Of a DNA stretch of 64,000 bases, positions 28,614 through 38,153 are shown one piece after another. The first letter of the stretch is position 1. Each line of letters opens with the position of its first letter. Made by a program: the position numbers and the translations under genes. The DNA is from Mongoliimonas terrestris (GTDB taxonomy: Bacteria > Pseudomonadota > Alphaproteobacteria > Rhizobiales > Pleomorphomonadaceae), in contig NZ_MSIG01000008.1 in the NCBI RefSeq assembly GCF_001927285.1, forward strand, positions 165,714 to 229,713. Direction: 5' to 3'. The notes under the pieces were generated by a model. That model did not search any database. It had not been told where the DNA came from and was given only the letters and a program-made list of their open reading frames with translations.

Positions 28614-30404
28614 TCAGGTCTCCGCCGGCAGACGCACGGTGAAGCGCGCGCCGGTGATCCGCTCCGGATCGGACGGGTCGTCCTGCCGGTTCTCCGCCGT
28701 GATGGTGCCCCGGTGCGCCTCCACAATCTGGCGCGAGATGGAAAGGCCGAGGCCGGAGTTGTTGCCGAAGCCCTCGCCCTCGGGGCGGTCCGTGTAGAAG
28801 CGCTCGAAGATGCGGTCGAGCGCGTCCGGGCGGATGCCGGGACCGTCGTCGTCGACCCGGATCACCACGGTGTCGCCCTCCCGGGCGGCGGAGACGCGGA
28901 CTGTGCCGTCGGCGGGCGAGAAGGAGCGGGCGTTGTCGATCAGGTTGTGGATCACCTGGCCGAGGCGGCTGTCGTGGCCCGCCACCATGAAGCCGGGCTT
29001 TTCCGCTGTCGGCGCGATGGAAAGGTCGATCGCCACCTGAATGCGCCGGCCCGCCTCGCGGGCGATGCCCACCACGCCGGCCAGGAGCTTCGCCACGTCG
29101 AGCGGCACCGCGTCCTCGCGGGCGAGTTCGGCGTCGAGGCGGGAGGCGTCGGAGATGTCTGTGATCAGCCGGTCGAGCCGCTTCACGTCGTGCTGGATAA
29201 CCGCCATCAACCGGGCGCGGCTCTCGTCGGTCTTGGCGAGCGGCAAGGTCTCCACCGCGCTCCGCAGGGAGGTGAGCGGGTTCTTCAGTTCGTGGCTGAC
29301 GTCGGCGGCGAAGCTCTCGATAGCGTCCATACGGTTGAAGAGCGCCGCCGTCATGTCGCGGAAGGAGCGGGCCAGATGGCCGATCTCGTCCTCCCGGTCG
29401 GGGAAGTCCGGGATGGCCTCCCGGTGCTTGACGCCCCGGCGGACCCGGTCGGCGGCGGCGGAGAGGCGGCGGAGCGGCGCCGCGATGGTGCCGGCGAGGA
29501 GGATGGACAGCATCCCGGTGACCACGGCGGCCACGAGGGCGACGCGCACGATGCCGAGCCGTTCCGCCTCCACGATGGCGTCGATGTCGCCGCCCTGGGT
29601 GGAGAGGAGAAGGCTGCCCACCACCGCGCGGAAACGCTGCACCGGCACGGCGACCGAGACGATCATCTCGCCGCGCTCGTTCACCCGCACCACCGTGCCG
29701 GGCGATCCGTCGAGGGCGGTGGCGACCTCCGGATAGCCGCGGCCGTTGGAGCCGGCGAGCTCCTGGTAGACCGGCATGTCGGCCCGGCGCAGCCAGAACT
29801 TCACCTGCGACCACGCCTGCTCCAGGATCGACGGCTCGTCCGGCTGGGGCGGCGGCAGGTCGAAGCGCAGCACCTGGCCGCGGGAGTAGAGGAAGCGGCT
29901 GTCGAGGATGAGCGTGCCGTCACGGTCATAGATGCGCGCGCGGGTGCGCGTCGGCGATATGAGTCGCCTGAGGATGGGTGCGACCCGCTCCGGGTTGATG
30001 GGGAAGTCGAGCGCCTGCATCTCGTCGAAGGGCGACATGCTTTCGCCCGCCTGCAGCTGCAGCAGCCGCTCCGGGTCGATGGTGATGCTGTCGGTGTCGA
30101 CGGTGGCCGAGGCGGCGATCGCCGCCGCGATGATCTCCCCTTGGGTGAGGAGGCTCTCCACCCGGGCGTCGATCAGGCCGGCGCGGAACTGGTTGAGATA
30201 GAGGATGCCGGTGACGAGGGCGATCAGCGCGGCGAGGTTGAGGACGAGGATGCGGCGGGTGAGGCTGGAGAAGACGAAGGAGCCGATGATCCGGCTGATC
30301 CGGCCGAACACCAGCCTGCGCAGGCGGGAGCGCGATGTGGCGCGCCGGCGCTCAGTGCCCCGCCGCGCCTCGGCCTCCCGGATGGACTCGATCTCGGACG
30401 TCAT
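28614..30404 (-). CDS. chvG: Sensor histidine kinase ChvG/ExoS
   Basis: Inner-membrane kinase that, with ChvI, controls envelope, exopolysaccharide and acid-stress genes in rhizobia. The product is 596 residues. There are two membrane segments, ILVLNLAALIALVTGILYLN at about 50 and one near 300, with a periplasmic sensor between. A HAMP linker follows, then the HisKA motif FAADVSHELKNPLTSLRSAV and the ATPase motifs HNLIDNARSF, DDDGPGIRPDALDRIFERF and NNSGLGLSISRQIVEAH. The ATG at 30404 (MTSEIESIREAEARRG) is chosen. It lies 65 bases after chvI. Confidence 0.95.
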   Translation of the reverse strand: MTSEIESIREAEARRGTERRRATSRSRLRRLVFGRISRIIGSFVFSSLTRRILVLNLAALIALVTGILYLNQFRAGLIDARVESLLTQGEIIAAAIAASATVDTDSITIDPERLLQLQAGESMSPFDEMQALDFPINPERVAPILRRLISPTRTRARIYDRDGTLILDSRFLYSRGQVLRFDLPPPQPDEPSILEQAWSQVKFWLRRADMPVYQELAGSNGRGYPEVATALDGSPGTVVRVNERGEMIVSVAVPVQRFRAVVGSLLLSTQGGDIDAIVEAERLGIVRVALVAAVVTGMLSILLAGTIAAPLRRLSAAADRVRRGVKHREAIPDFPDREDEIGHLARSFRDMTAALFNRMDAIESFAADVSHELKNPLTSLRSAVETLPLAKTDESRARLMAVIQHDVKRLDRLITDISDASRLDAELAREDAVPLDVAKLLAGVVGIAREAGRRIQVAIDLSIAPTAEKPGFMVAGHDSRLGQVIHNLIDNARSFSPADGTVRVSAAREGDTVVIRVDDDGPGIRPDALDRIFERFYTDRPEGEGFGNNSGLGLSISRQIVEAHRGTITAENRQDDPSDPERITGARFTVRLPAET

Positions 30405-30469
30405 GGCAGCCTTGGAGCCGCACCGCCGACCACGTCCGCCCGAAAGCCGGGCGCGGCCGCGGGCCGGCG

Positions 30470-31171
30470 TCACATCTCCTTGAAGCGATAGCCGACGCCG
30501 TAGAGCGTCTCGATCATGTCGAAGTCGTCGTCGATCGCCTTGAACTTCTTGCGCAGCCGCTTGATGTGGCTGTCGATGGTGCGGTCGTCCACATAGACCT
30601 GATCGTCGTAGGCGGCGTCCATCAGGGCGTTGCGGCTCTTCACGACGCCGGGCCGCTGGGCGAGGGCGAAGAGGATGAGGAATTCGGTGACGGTCAGGGT
30701 CACCGCGGCGCCGTTCCAGGTGCAGGTGTGGCGCTCCTGATCCATCATCAGCGGGCCGCGCTCGATCGTCTTGGCGGCGTCGGTGGGCTTCGGCGCGGTG
30801 GCGTCGCGCGGCGCGGCGCGGCGCAGCACCGCCTTCACGCGCTCCACCAGCAGGCGCTGGGAGAAGGGCTTCCGGATGAAGTCGTCCGCGCCCATCTTCA
30901 AGCCGAACAGCTCGTCGATCTCGTCGTCCTTGGAGGTGAGGAAGATCACCGGCATGTCGCTGCGCTGGCGCAGGCGCCGCAGGAGCTCCATGCCGTCCAT
31001 GCGCGGCATCTTGATATCCAGGATGGCGAGGTCCGGCGTGGACTGGGCGAGGCCGTCGAGCGCGGAGGCGCCGTCCGTGTAGGTCTCCACGCGGTAGCCC
31101 TCCGCCTCCAGCGCGATCGACACCGAGGTGAGGATGTTCCGGTCGTCGTCGACGAGCGCGATGGTCGGCAT
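30470..31171 (-). CDS. chvI: Response regulator ChvI (OmpR family)
   Basis: DNA-binding partner of ChvG. The product is 233 residues. The receiver domain starts [20 protein letters not shown], with the phospho-acceptor Asp 52 in [14 protein letters not shown] winged-helix output domain follows ([47 protein letters not shown]). The ATG at 31171 begins the receiver domain. It is the first gene of chvI-chvG-hprK-EIIA-ptsH. In most rhizobia pckA sits directly divergent. Here a MATE gene and hugZ intervene. Confidence 0.96.
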   Translation of the reverse strand: MPTIALVDDDRNILTSVSIALEAEGYRVETYTDGASALDGLAQSTPDLAILDIKMPRMDGMELLRRLRQRSDMPVIFLTSKDDEIDELFGLKMGADDFIRKPFSQRLLVERVKAVLRRAAPRDATAPKPTDAAKTIERGPLMMDQERHTCTWNGAAVTLTVTEFLILFALAQRPGVVKSRNALMDAAYDDQVYVDDRTIDSHIKRLRKKFKAIDDDFDMIETLYGVGYRFKEM

Positions 31172-31297
31172 GCCGTCTCCTTCATCATCGTCCGGCCGGC
31201 GAAAAGGCCCGTCCGGCAGGTCCGCCAAGGGTCGCGGACCGGGCGGTCCCGATCCTACACCCCACCGTGCCCCTTTCCGCCGAGAAAGTGGCGGAAT

Positions 31298-32731
31298 TTA
31301 TGGCGAAGGCCGAGGCTTCGACGCGAGCGCCCGCGCCACCCGTCCCGACGCCACATGGAAACGCGGCAGGAGAAGCGCAAGGGAGGCGGTGATCCCGGCG
31401 CCGATACCGGCGAACAATCCGACCGCGCCATACTCCAGGTGGAAGCCGAGGAGCCAGGCGGTCGGCACCGCCGCGATCCAGAAGGCCGCCGACTGCAGGA
31501 CGAGCGGCATCCACACGTCGCCGATGCCGCGCAGCGCCCCCATGGCGACGCCCATCATGGCGTCGAAGGCCGTGAAGAAGCCGGCGAAGCGCAGGGTGTC
31601 CGTGGCGACCGCCACCGCCTCCGGGTCGCTGACGACGAGACGCGCGATCGTCTCCGGATAGACGATCATCATCAGTCCGCAGACCCCCGACAGAAGCCCG
31701 CCGAGCCCGATCCCGCTCCAGCCGGCGCGCGCGACGTCGAGCGGCACGGCGCGGCCGACCGCGTTGCCGACGCGGATGGACGTGGCGCCGGCGAGACCGA
31801 CCGCGTTCATGTAGACGAGCGACATCACCGTCATGGTGGTCTGGTGCGCCGCGAGCGCCGCGGTCCCGAGCATGCCGGCGAAGAACATCATGGCCGAAAA
31901 GGCCGCGCTCTCCACCCCTTGGGCAAGGCCCATAGGAAGGCCCATGCGGCGGATCACCCGTCCGGGCTCCCCGCCGAGGTCGAGCGCCGCGGCGATCCAG
32001 ATGGCGGCCCGCACCCGCACCGCGTAGAGGTCGCCGGTGCGGCGCGCGTCGGCAAGAACGATCGCCAGGGCGGCCACGAACAGCCCCCAGCGCAGAGCCG
32101 ACGAGGTGGCCGTCGCCATGACGGCGCCGCCGCCCTCCGCCACGAGGCCGTGCCAGCCGAGCACCAGGATGCCGTCGAGGATCAGGTTCAGCACGTTGGC
32201 GACGGCCATCAGCACCATGCCGGTGCGCGCCCGGCCGGTCGCCTCCAGGATGAGGTTGACGGTGATGAAGAGGAGGAGCCCGGGCAGCCCGAGCGCGAAG
32301 GTCTCGGCGACCCGGCCCGCCGTGGCGGAGACTGCCGGGTCCTGGCCGGTCAGCAGGAAGAAGGGCTCGGCGAGGAAGGCGAGGGCGCCGGTGAGGCAGC
32401 CGAGCACGAAAGCGTTGACGACGCCGGCCCGGAGTACCGCGCCGACGGCCGCGGGTTCGCCGCGGCCGATCGCCTGGGCGGCCAGCACCACCGTCGCCTG
32501 CAGGGCGCCGAGGCAGACGAGCATCAGCGTCATCAGCGGCGCGACGCCGAGGCCGAAGGCCGCAAGATCCAGTTGCCCGGCGTGGCCGGCCATGATGCTG
32601 TCCACCGAGATCATCACCACCAGCCCGGCCCGGGCCACGATGATGGGCGCGGCGAGCCGGATGGTCCGGTCCACGTGCGCCCCGTAGGACGAACCGGGGC
32701 CGGCGACGGAAAGGGAAGCGACGAGCGTCAC
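31298..32731 (-). CDS. MATE family efflux transporter
   Basis: Cation-coupled multidrug/toxin exporter of 477 residues with about twelve membrane helices in two repeats. Recognisable segments are IRLAAPIIVARAGLVVMISV, VDSIMAGHAGQLDLAAFGLG and, in the second half, HQTTMTVMSLVYMNAVGLAG with ATSIRVGNAVGRAV. The start is a GTG at 32731. It lies upstream of chvI on the same strand, 126 bases away, and divergent from hugZ. A hairpin in the divergent region (32794-32814) could be an operator. The substrate is unknown. Confidence 0.9.
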   Translation of the reverse strand: MTLVASLSVAGPGSSYGAHVDRTIRLAAPIIVARAGLVVMISVDSIMAGHAGQLDLAAFGLGVAPLMTLMLVCLGALQATVVLAAQAIGRGEPAAVGAVLRAGVVNAFVLGCLTGALAFLAEPFFLLTGQDPAVSATAGRVAETFALGLPGLLLFITVNLILEATGRARTGMVLMAVANVLNLILDGILVLGWHGLVAEGGGAVMATATSSALRWGLFVAALAIVLADARRTGDLYAVRVRAAIWIAAALDLGGEPGRVIRRMGLPMGLAQGVESAAFSAMMFFAGMLGTAALAAHQTTMTVMSLVYMNAVGLAGATSIRVGNAVGRAVPLDVARAGWSGIGLGGLLSGVCGLMMIVYPETIARLVVSDPEAVAVATDTLRFAGFFTAFDAMMGVAMGALRGIGDVWMPLVLQSAAFWIAAVPTAWLLGFHLEYGAVGLFAGIGAGITASLALLLPRFHVASGRVARALASKPRPSP

Positions 32732-32793
32732 GAAGGTCTTCGCCTCGTTGGCCGGGCAGGACGACGACCGGCTTGCGGAGAAAATGCCTTATA

Positions 32794-32814
32794 GGCGAGC
32801 AGAGGCTGCTCGCC
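32794..32814. promoter_or_regulatory. Inverted repeat in the MATE-hugZ divergent region
   Basis: GGCGAGCA and TGCTCGCC form a perfect 8-bp inverted repeat around GAGGC, midway between the two divergent starts. Position suggests an operator for either gene, possibly for a TetR- or MarR-type regulator not encoded here. No regulator can be named. It might also be a chance hairpin at this GC content. Confidence 0.3.
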
Positions 32815-32914
32815 AACCGAGCAAACGAACAATGGATGTGCGCTCGAGCTATTGCCATGCGCCTGGGACCAAGTCCCGTGCCCGATTCATCACCAGAGAG
32901 AGGAGACAGAAGCC

Positions 32915-33658
32915 GTGTCGGACCAGACCCCCTTCGATCCCGTCCGGGCCGCGCGCCTCATCCTGCGGGGCGCCGCCACCGCGTCGCTGGCGACGCTGAC
33001 CGAGGCGGGCGACCCGTTCACCAGCTTCGTCACGGTGGCGACCGACGGGGCCGGCGCGCCGTTGCTGCTCGTCTCGCGCCTTGCCGTCCACACCCGCAAC
33101 CTCGACCGCGACCCGCGCTGCTCGCTGCTGCTGGTGGCGCCGGGCGGCGAAGGCGGCGATCCGCTCGCCGGCGGCAGGATCACCCTGCAGGGGCGGGCGG
33201 TGCGGGTGGCTCGCGACGACGAGGCGCACGCGCGCCTGCTCGCCCGATTCCTTGCCCGGCATCCGGAGGCGGAGGGCTACGCGTCCTTCGCGGACTTCGG
33301 CCTGATGCGGGTGGAGATGGTGGAGGGTCACCTGGTGGCCGGCTTCGGCCGCATCCACGCGATCCCGGCCGCCGACATGCTGGTGGAGCCCGACCTTGCC
33401 GCCGCCTTCGCGGCCTCCGAGGCCGGCGCCGTGGACCACATGAACGAGGACCATCTGGACGCGGTGCGCCTCTACGCCACCCGCCTCCTCGGCCGCCCGG
33501 ACGGGGACTGGCGCGTGGTGGCGGCGGACGCGGACGGGCTGGACCTTGCCTCCGACGAGGAGGTGGTTCGGCTTCCCTTCCGCCAACGTCAAGGTGAGGT
33601 CATGGGGCTTCGCCGCGAACTGAAGGCTTTGTCGGACATTGCCCGCGCCCGCGGTTGA
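32915..33658 (+). CDS. HugZ-family protein (haem utilisation / PNPOx-like fold)
   Basis: A 247-residue protein with an N-terminal pyridoxamine-phosphate-oxidase-like split barrel (AARLILRGAATASLATLTEA, LLVSRLAVHTRNLDRDPRCS) and a C-terminal DUF2470 domain (VDHMNEDHLDAVRLYATRLL, WRVVAADADGLDL). This is the HugZ/HutZ architecture linked to haem use or degradation. The start is a GTG at 32915 with AGGAGACA ahead of it. An ATG at 32852 would add residues without similarity. It may tie in with Irr iron control, but no ICE is visible upstream. Confidence 0.83.
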   Translation: MSDQTPFDPVRAARLILRGAATASLATLTEAGDPFTSFVTVATDGAGAPLLLVSRLAVHTRNLDRDPRCSLLLVAPGGEGGDPLAGGRITLQGRAVRVARDDEAHARLLARFLARHPEAEGYASFADFGLMRVEMVEGHLVAGFGRIHAIPAADMLVEPDLAAAFAASEAGAVDHMNEDHLDAVRLYATRLLGRPDGDWRVVAADADGLDLASDEEVVRLPFRQRQGEVMGLRRELKALSDIARARG

Positions 33659-34102
33659 GACAGGCCGGCCGACGGCAGGTCCATCGGCCGCAAGCCCGAA
33701 GTGGCGTCAACGCGACCTTTGTCTTATTGCTTTTCCGCAGTAGAACCCGTCGCCAGCAACCATTCAGCAACATATTCTTTATTCGCGCTGCGAATTAACG
33801 ATCCGGCACCGGGTCGCGCATAACAACTTAGTCGCATCTAACCGATTTACTTCCTGTCCATGAGGCAGAATGACCTGACGCGAACTTGTCGCAGCACGTT
33901 CTTGTCCGTAGGTTGAAGGCGATCTCGGCGCTGGCCTGAGGGTTGGGCGTCGCTGTTGGGCGATTTACCTCCCCTTTACGTTAGCTGCGGATCGCGGCCC
34001 CCGCGCCGTTCCCGTGTCGCCATTCGCCGACCGGGACGCTCGTGCGGGACAGGTTCAATGTCCGAGCGGTTGACGATAGCGTCACCCCGGCACCCTGACG
34101 GG
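33659..34102 (+). promoter_or_regulatory. Long AT-richer leader/promoter region of pckA
   Basis: These 444 bases hold no credible gene. Between about 33715 and 33870 the GC content falls sharply (TCTTTATTCGCGCTGCGAAT, CGATTTACTTCC), as expected for a complex promoter. A segment CTTTACGTTAGC at 33974-33985 weakly resembles the sdh/mdh motif. In rhizobia pckA is controlled by carbon source and affected by ChvGI (literature), but I cannot assign a binding site here. Confidence 0.45.
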
Positions 34103-35725
<1,623 letters not shown>

Positions 35726-35751
35726 CGCCCGGGACAAGACCGTACATGAAA

Positions 35752-35781
35752 AAGGGCGTCCCGTTCCGGCGGGACGCCCTT
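35752..35781 (-). terminator. Bidirectional intrinsic terminator between pckA and actR
   Basis: A perfect 12-bp stem, AAGGGCGTCCCG with CGGGACGCCCTT, around a 6-base loop (TTCCGG). On the minus strand it is followed by five T residues, giving a classic terminator for actR, whose stop is 46 bases upstream. In the plus direction it follows pckA by 26 bases without a T-run, but may still act. Confidence 0.85.
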
Positions 35782-35826
35782 CGCGTTGTGAGAAACAAAG
35801 GACCGGCAGGTCCGGCCGCGGCTTGG

Positions 35827-36411
35827 TCAGCGCGGCGCGCGCTTGGCGAGGATGCGCTGCAGCGTCCGCCGATGCATGTTGAGCCGCCGGGCCGTCTCCG
35901 AGACGTTGCGCTCGCAGAGCTCGTAGACCCGTTGGATATGCTCCCAGCGCACCCGATCGGCCGACATGGGGTTTTCCGGCGGGATGGCGCGGCTTTCCGG
36001 ATCGCGGGTGAGGGCGGCGATCACCTCGTCGGCGTCGGCCGGCTTGGCGAGATAGTCCACCGCGCCCATCTTCACGGCCGTCACCGCCGTGGCGATGTTG
36101 CCGTAGCCGGTGAGGATGATGGCGCGCGCGTCGGGCCGGTGCTGGCGCAGGCGCTCGATCACGTCGAGGCCGTTGCCGTCGCCGAGGCGCATGTCGACCA
36201 CCGCATAGGCGGGAGAGCGCTCCTCCAGCTTGCTGAGACCGTCGGACACGCTGTCGGCGGTGTCGACCTCGAAGCCGCGCGCCTCCATGGCCCGTGCGAG
36301 GCGCTGCAGAAAGGGCTTGTCGTCGTCGACGATGAGCAGGGTCTTTTCCGTATCCATCACAGTCGTTGCCTGCCTGTCGGTGGCGTGCATGTCGGCGGTG
36401 TGCATGTCCAT
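35827..36411 (-). CDS. actR: Response regulator ActR (RegA/PrrA type)
   Basis: Global redox response regulator, partner of ActS. The product is 194 residues. The receiver domain has TLLIVDDDKPFLQRLARAME and Asp 73 in YAVVDMRLGDGNGLDVI. The C-terminal Fis-type helix-turn-helix is VRWEHIQRVYELCERNVSET with ARRLNMHRRTLQRILAKR, almost invariant in the family. The ATG at 36411 has GAGGG upstream and gives the usual length. An ATG at 36357 is an alternative. The first codons contain a small repeat (MHTAD, MHATD). A terminator follows. Confidence 0.95.
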   Translation of the reverse strand: MDMHTADMHATDRQATTVMDTEKTLLIVDDDKPFLQRLARAMEARGFEVDTADSVSDGLSKLEERSPAYAVVDMRLGDGNGLDVIERLRQHRPDARAIILTGYGNIATAVTAVKMGAVDYLAKPADADEVIAALTRDPESRAIPPENPMSADRVRWEHIQRVYELCERNVSETARRLNMHRRTLQRILAKRAPR

Positions 36412-36507
36412 GAGCGTCGGCCCTCGTGTTCCGTCCCCGTCGGCCCACCAAATACGTCCGAAGTTCTACGTGCCCCGGATCCGGATGGATGCCTACTCGC
36501 TCGCCAC

Positions 36508-36535
36508 CCTATATGGGGCGGCCAAGCTGCGGCAA
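36508..36535 (-). promoter_or_regulatory. Possible promoter of actR
   Basis: On the minus strand TTGCCG and TATAGG are spaced 16 bases apart, about 100 bases upstream of the actR start, within the 177-base actS-actR gap. The spacing and the local AT-rich patch fit a sigma-70-type promoter, so actR may be expressed independently of actS. It is seen by eye only. Confidence 0.3.
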
Positions 36536-36588
36536 CAATCCATATGGCCATTGAATGCGCTAAGGTTTCGAAACTTCTGAAACCTGTT

Positions 36589-37905
36589 TCACCAAGCCTC
36601 GCCGGTGTGGGCGTCCATCACCTCGCGCGGCCAGCGCACCGTGATGACCGCGCCGCTATCCGGAAGAGCCCGATTGGTGATTGCGACACGGGCGCCGGTC
36701 CGCTCCAGGAGCGTCTTGGCGATGAAGAAGCCGAGACCGAGGCCGCCGCCCTCGCGCGGTTCGGCGGCGGCGCGGCCGCGGGTCGTGACGTAGGGCTCGC
36801 CGAGCCGGTCGATCACCTCCGGCGAGAAGCCCGGGCCGTCGTCACGGATGGTGACCACCACCTCCTCGTCGTTCCAGGCGGCGCCGATGTCCACCCGCGA
36901 ACGGGCGAAGTCGATGGCGTTCTCCACGATGTTGCCGAGCCCGTAGAGGATGGCCGGGTTGCGGGTGCCGACCGGTTCCTGCTCGCGCTCGCCGTCGAGG
37001 TGCACGATCAGCGCCACCCCGAATTCCCGGTGCGGCGCGATCACGTCTTCGATCAGGTGGGTGATCGGCTGGCGGGCGAGGTGGTCGCCGAAGTCGGTGG
37101 CAAGCGAGGTGAGCTTCTTCAGGATCTCCCGGCAGCGCTCCGACTGGGAGCGCAGAAGCGCGATGTCGTCGCGCCAGGGGGCGTCGGGCGGCACCTCCCG
37201 GTCGAGCTCCTTGGCGACGAGCGCGATGGTGGCGAGCGGCGTGCCGAGCTCGTGGGCGGCGGCGGCGGCGAGCCCGTCCAGCTGGTGCAGGTGCTGCTCG
37301 CGGGTCAGCACCAGCTCGGTCGCCGTCAGCGCCGCGTGGAGCTGGCGCGCCTCGTCGGCGACCCGGAAGGAGTAGGCCGCCATGAAGCCGAGGGCGCAGA
37401 CGAGGGAGATCCAGAGCCCGGCCACATAGGGGTCGGGCAGGAAGAAGCCGGGATCGTCGGTCCAGGGCAGCGGCCGGTGCCAGACCGCGAGCAGGCTGGC
37501 GAGCACCACCACCAGGGTCCCGAGCGCCACGGTGGTGCGCACCGTGAGGGCGGTGGCGGAGACGAGCACGGGGGCGATCAGCAGGATGGCGAACGGGTTG
37601 GTGAGGCCGCCTGTCAGGTAGAGGAGGCTCGCCAACTGCAGGATGTCGTAGGCAAGAAGGCTCGCCGCGGCCGGGTCGGCCAGCCGGAGGCTTGCCGGAT
37701 AGCGGATCTTCAGGAAGAGGTTGAGCCAGGCTGACAGGGCGATCAGCCCCAGGCACCAGCCGAGCGGCAGCGGGTAGCCGAGGCCGTACCAGACCGTCAG
37801 AACCGCCAGCGTCTGCCCGGCGACAGCCAGCCAGCGCAGCCGGACCAGCGTGTCGAGCTTCAGCCGAAGCGGCGAAGGCGGGGTGAGCACGATGGTCTGG
37901 GGCAT
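36589..37905 (-). CDS. actS: Redox sensor histidine kinase ActS (RegB/PrrB type)
   Basis: Membrane kinase that senses respiratory redox state. The product is 438 residues with about six membrane helices in the first 180. The quinone-site motif GGLTNPF is at 99-105. The phosphorylated His 218 lies in AAAAHELGTPLATIALVAKE, and the redox-active Cys 258 in SERCREILKKL. The ATPase motifs include GNIVENAIDFA, RDDGPGFSPEVIDRLGEPYV and GGGLGLGFFIAKTLLERTG. It lies upstream of actR on the same strand. Both redox-sensing motifs known from RegB are intact. It is divergent from phaZ. Confidence 0.95.
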   Translation of the reverse strand: MPQTIVLTPPSPLRLKLDTLVRLRWLAVAGQTLAVLTVWYGLGYPLPLGWCLGLIALSAWLNLFLKIRYPASLRLADPAAASLLAYDILQLASLLYLTGGLTNPFAILLIAPVLVSATALTVRTTVALGTLVVVLASLLAVWHRPLPWTDDPGFFLPDPYVAGLWISLVCALGFMAAYSFRVADEARQLHAALTATELVLTREQHLHQLDGLAAAAAHELGTPLATIALVAKELDREVPPDAPWRDDIALLRSQSERCREILKKLTSLATDFGDHLARQPITHLIEDVIAPHREFGVALIVHLDGEREQEPVGTRNPAILYGLGNIVENAIDFARSRVDIGAAWNDEEVVVTIRDDGPGFSPEVIDRLGEPYVTTRGRAAAEPREGGGLGLGFFIAKTLLERTGARVAITNRALPDSGAVITVRWPREVMDAHTGEAW

Positions 37906-38153
37906 GGCCTATCCGATTTGCCTCAAAGGGAGCGACTGGCATAACTGTAAGCAGGCGAACGGTTTTTCCCGCCGCGCCGACAGCGTTCCCGCGCGACCGT
38001 ACTTAAGGTGTAGCGGCTCATCCTTGCGGTTGGAAGAAAACCGGATCTATCCTCAAGTCCGTCGCGGTGGAACCCCTGGTCATTGAAACCGCTTTTTTAG
38101 ACGACGCGTGGCAATATCCAGCCCCGCGGCTGGGGTTGCGAGGACCGCAGAGG

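Noticed and set aside
28038..30491. An 817-codon plus-strand open frame opposite hprK and chvG
   Set aside because: It is antisense to the conserved chvG-hprK block, with a low-information product.
33659..34102. A riboswitch or small RNA in the long pckA leader
   Set aside because: I see no conserved aptamer core or convincing terminator/antiterminator pair. Low GC alone is not enough.
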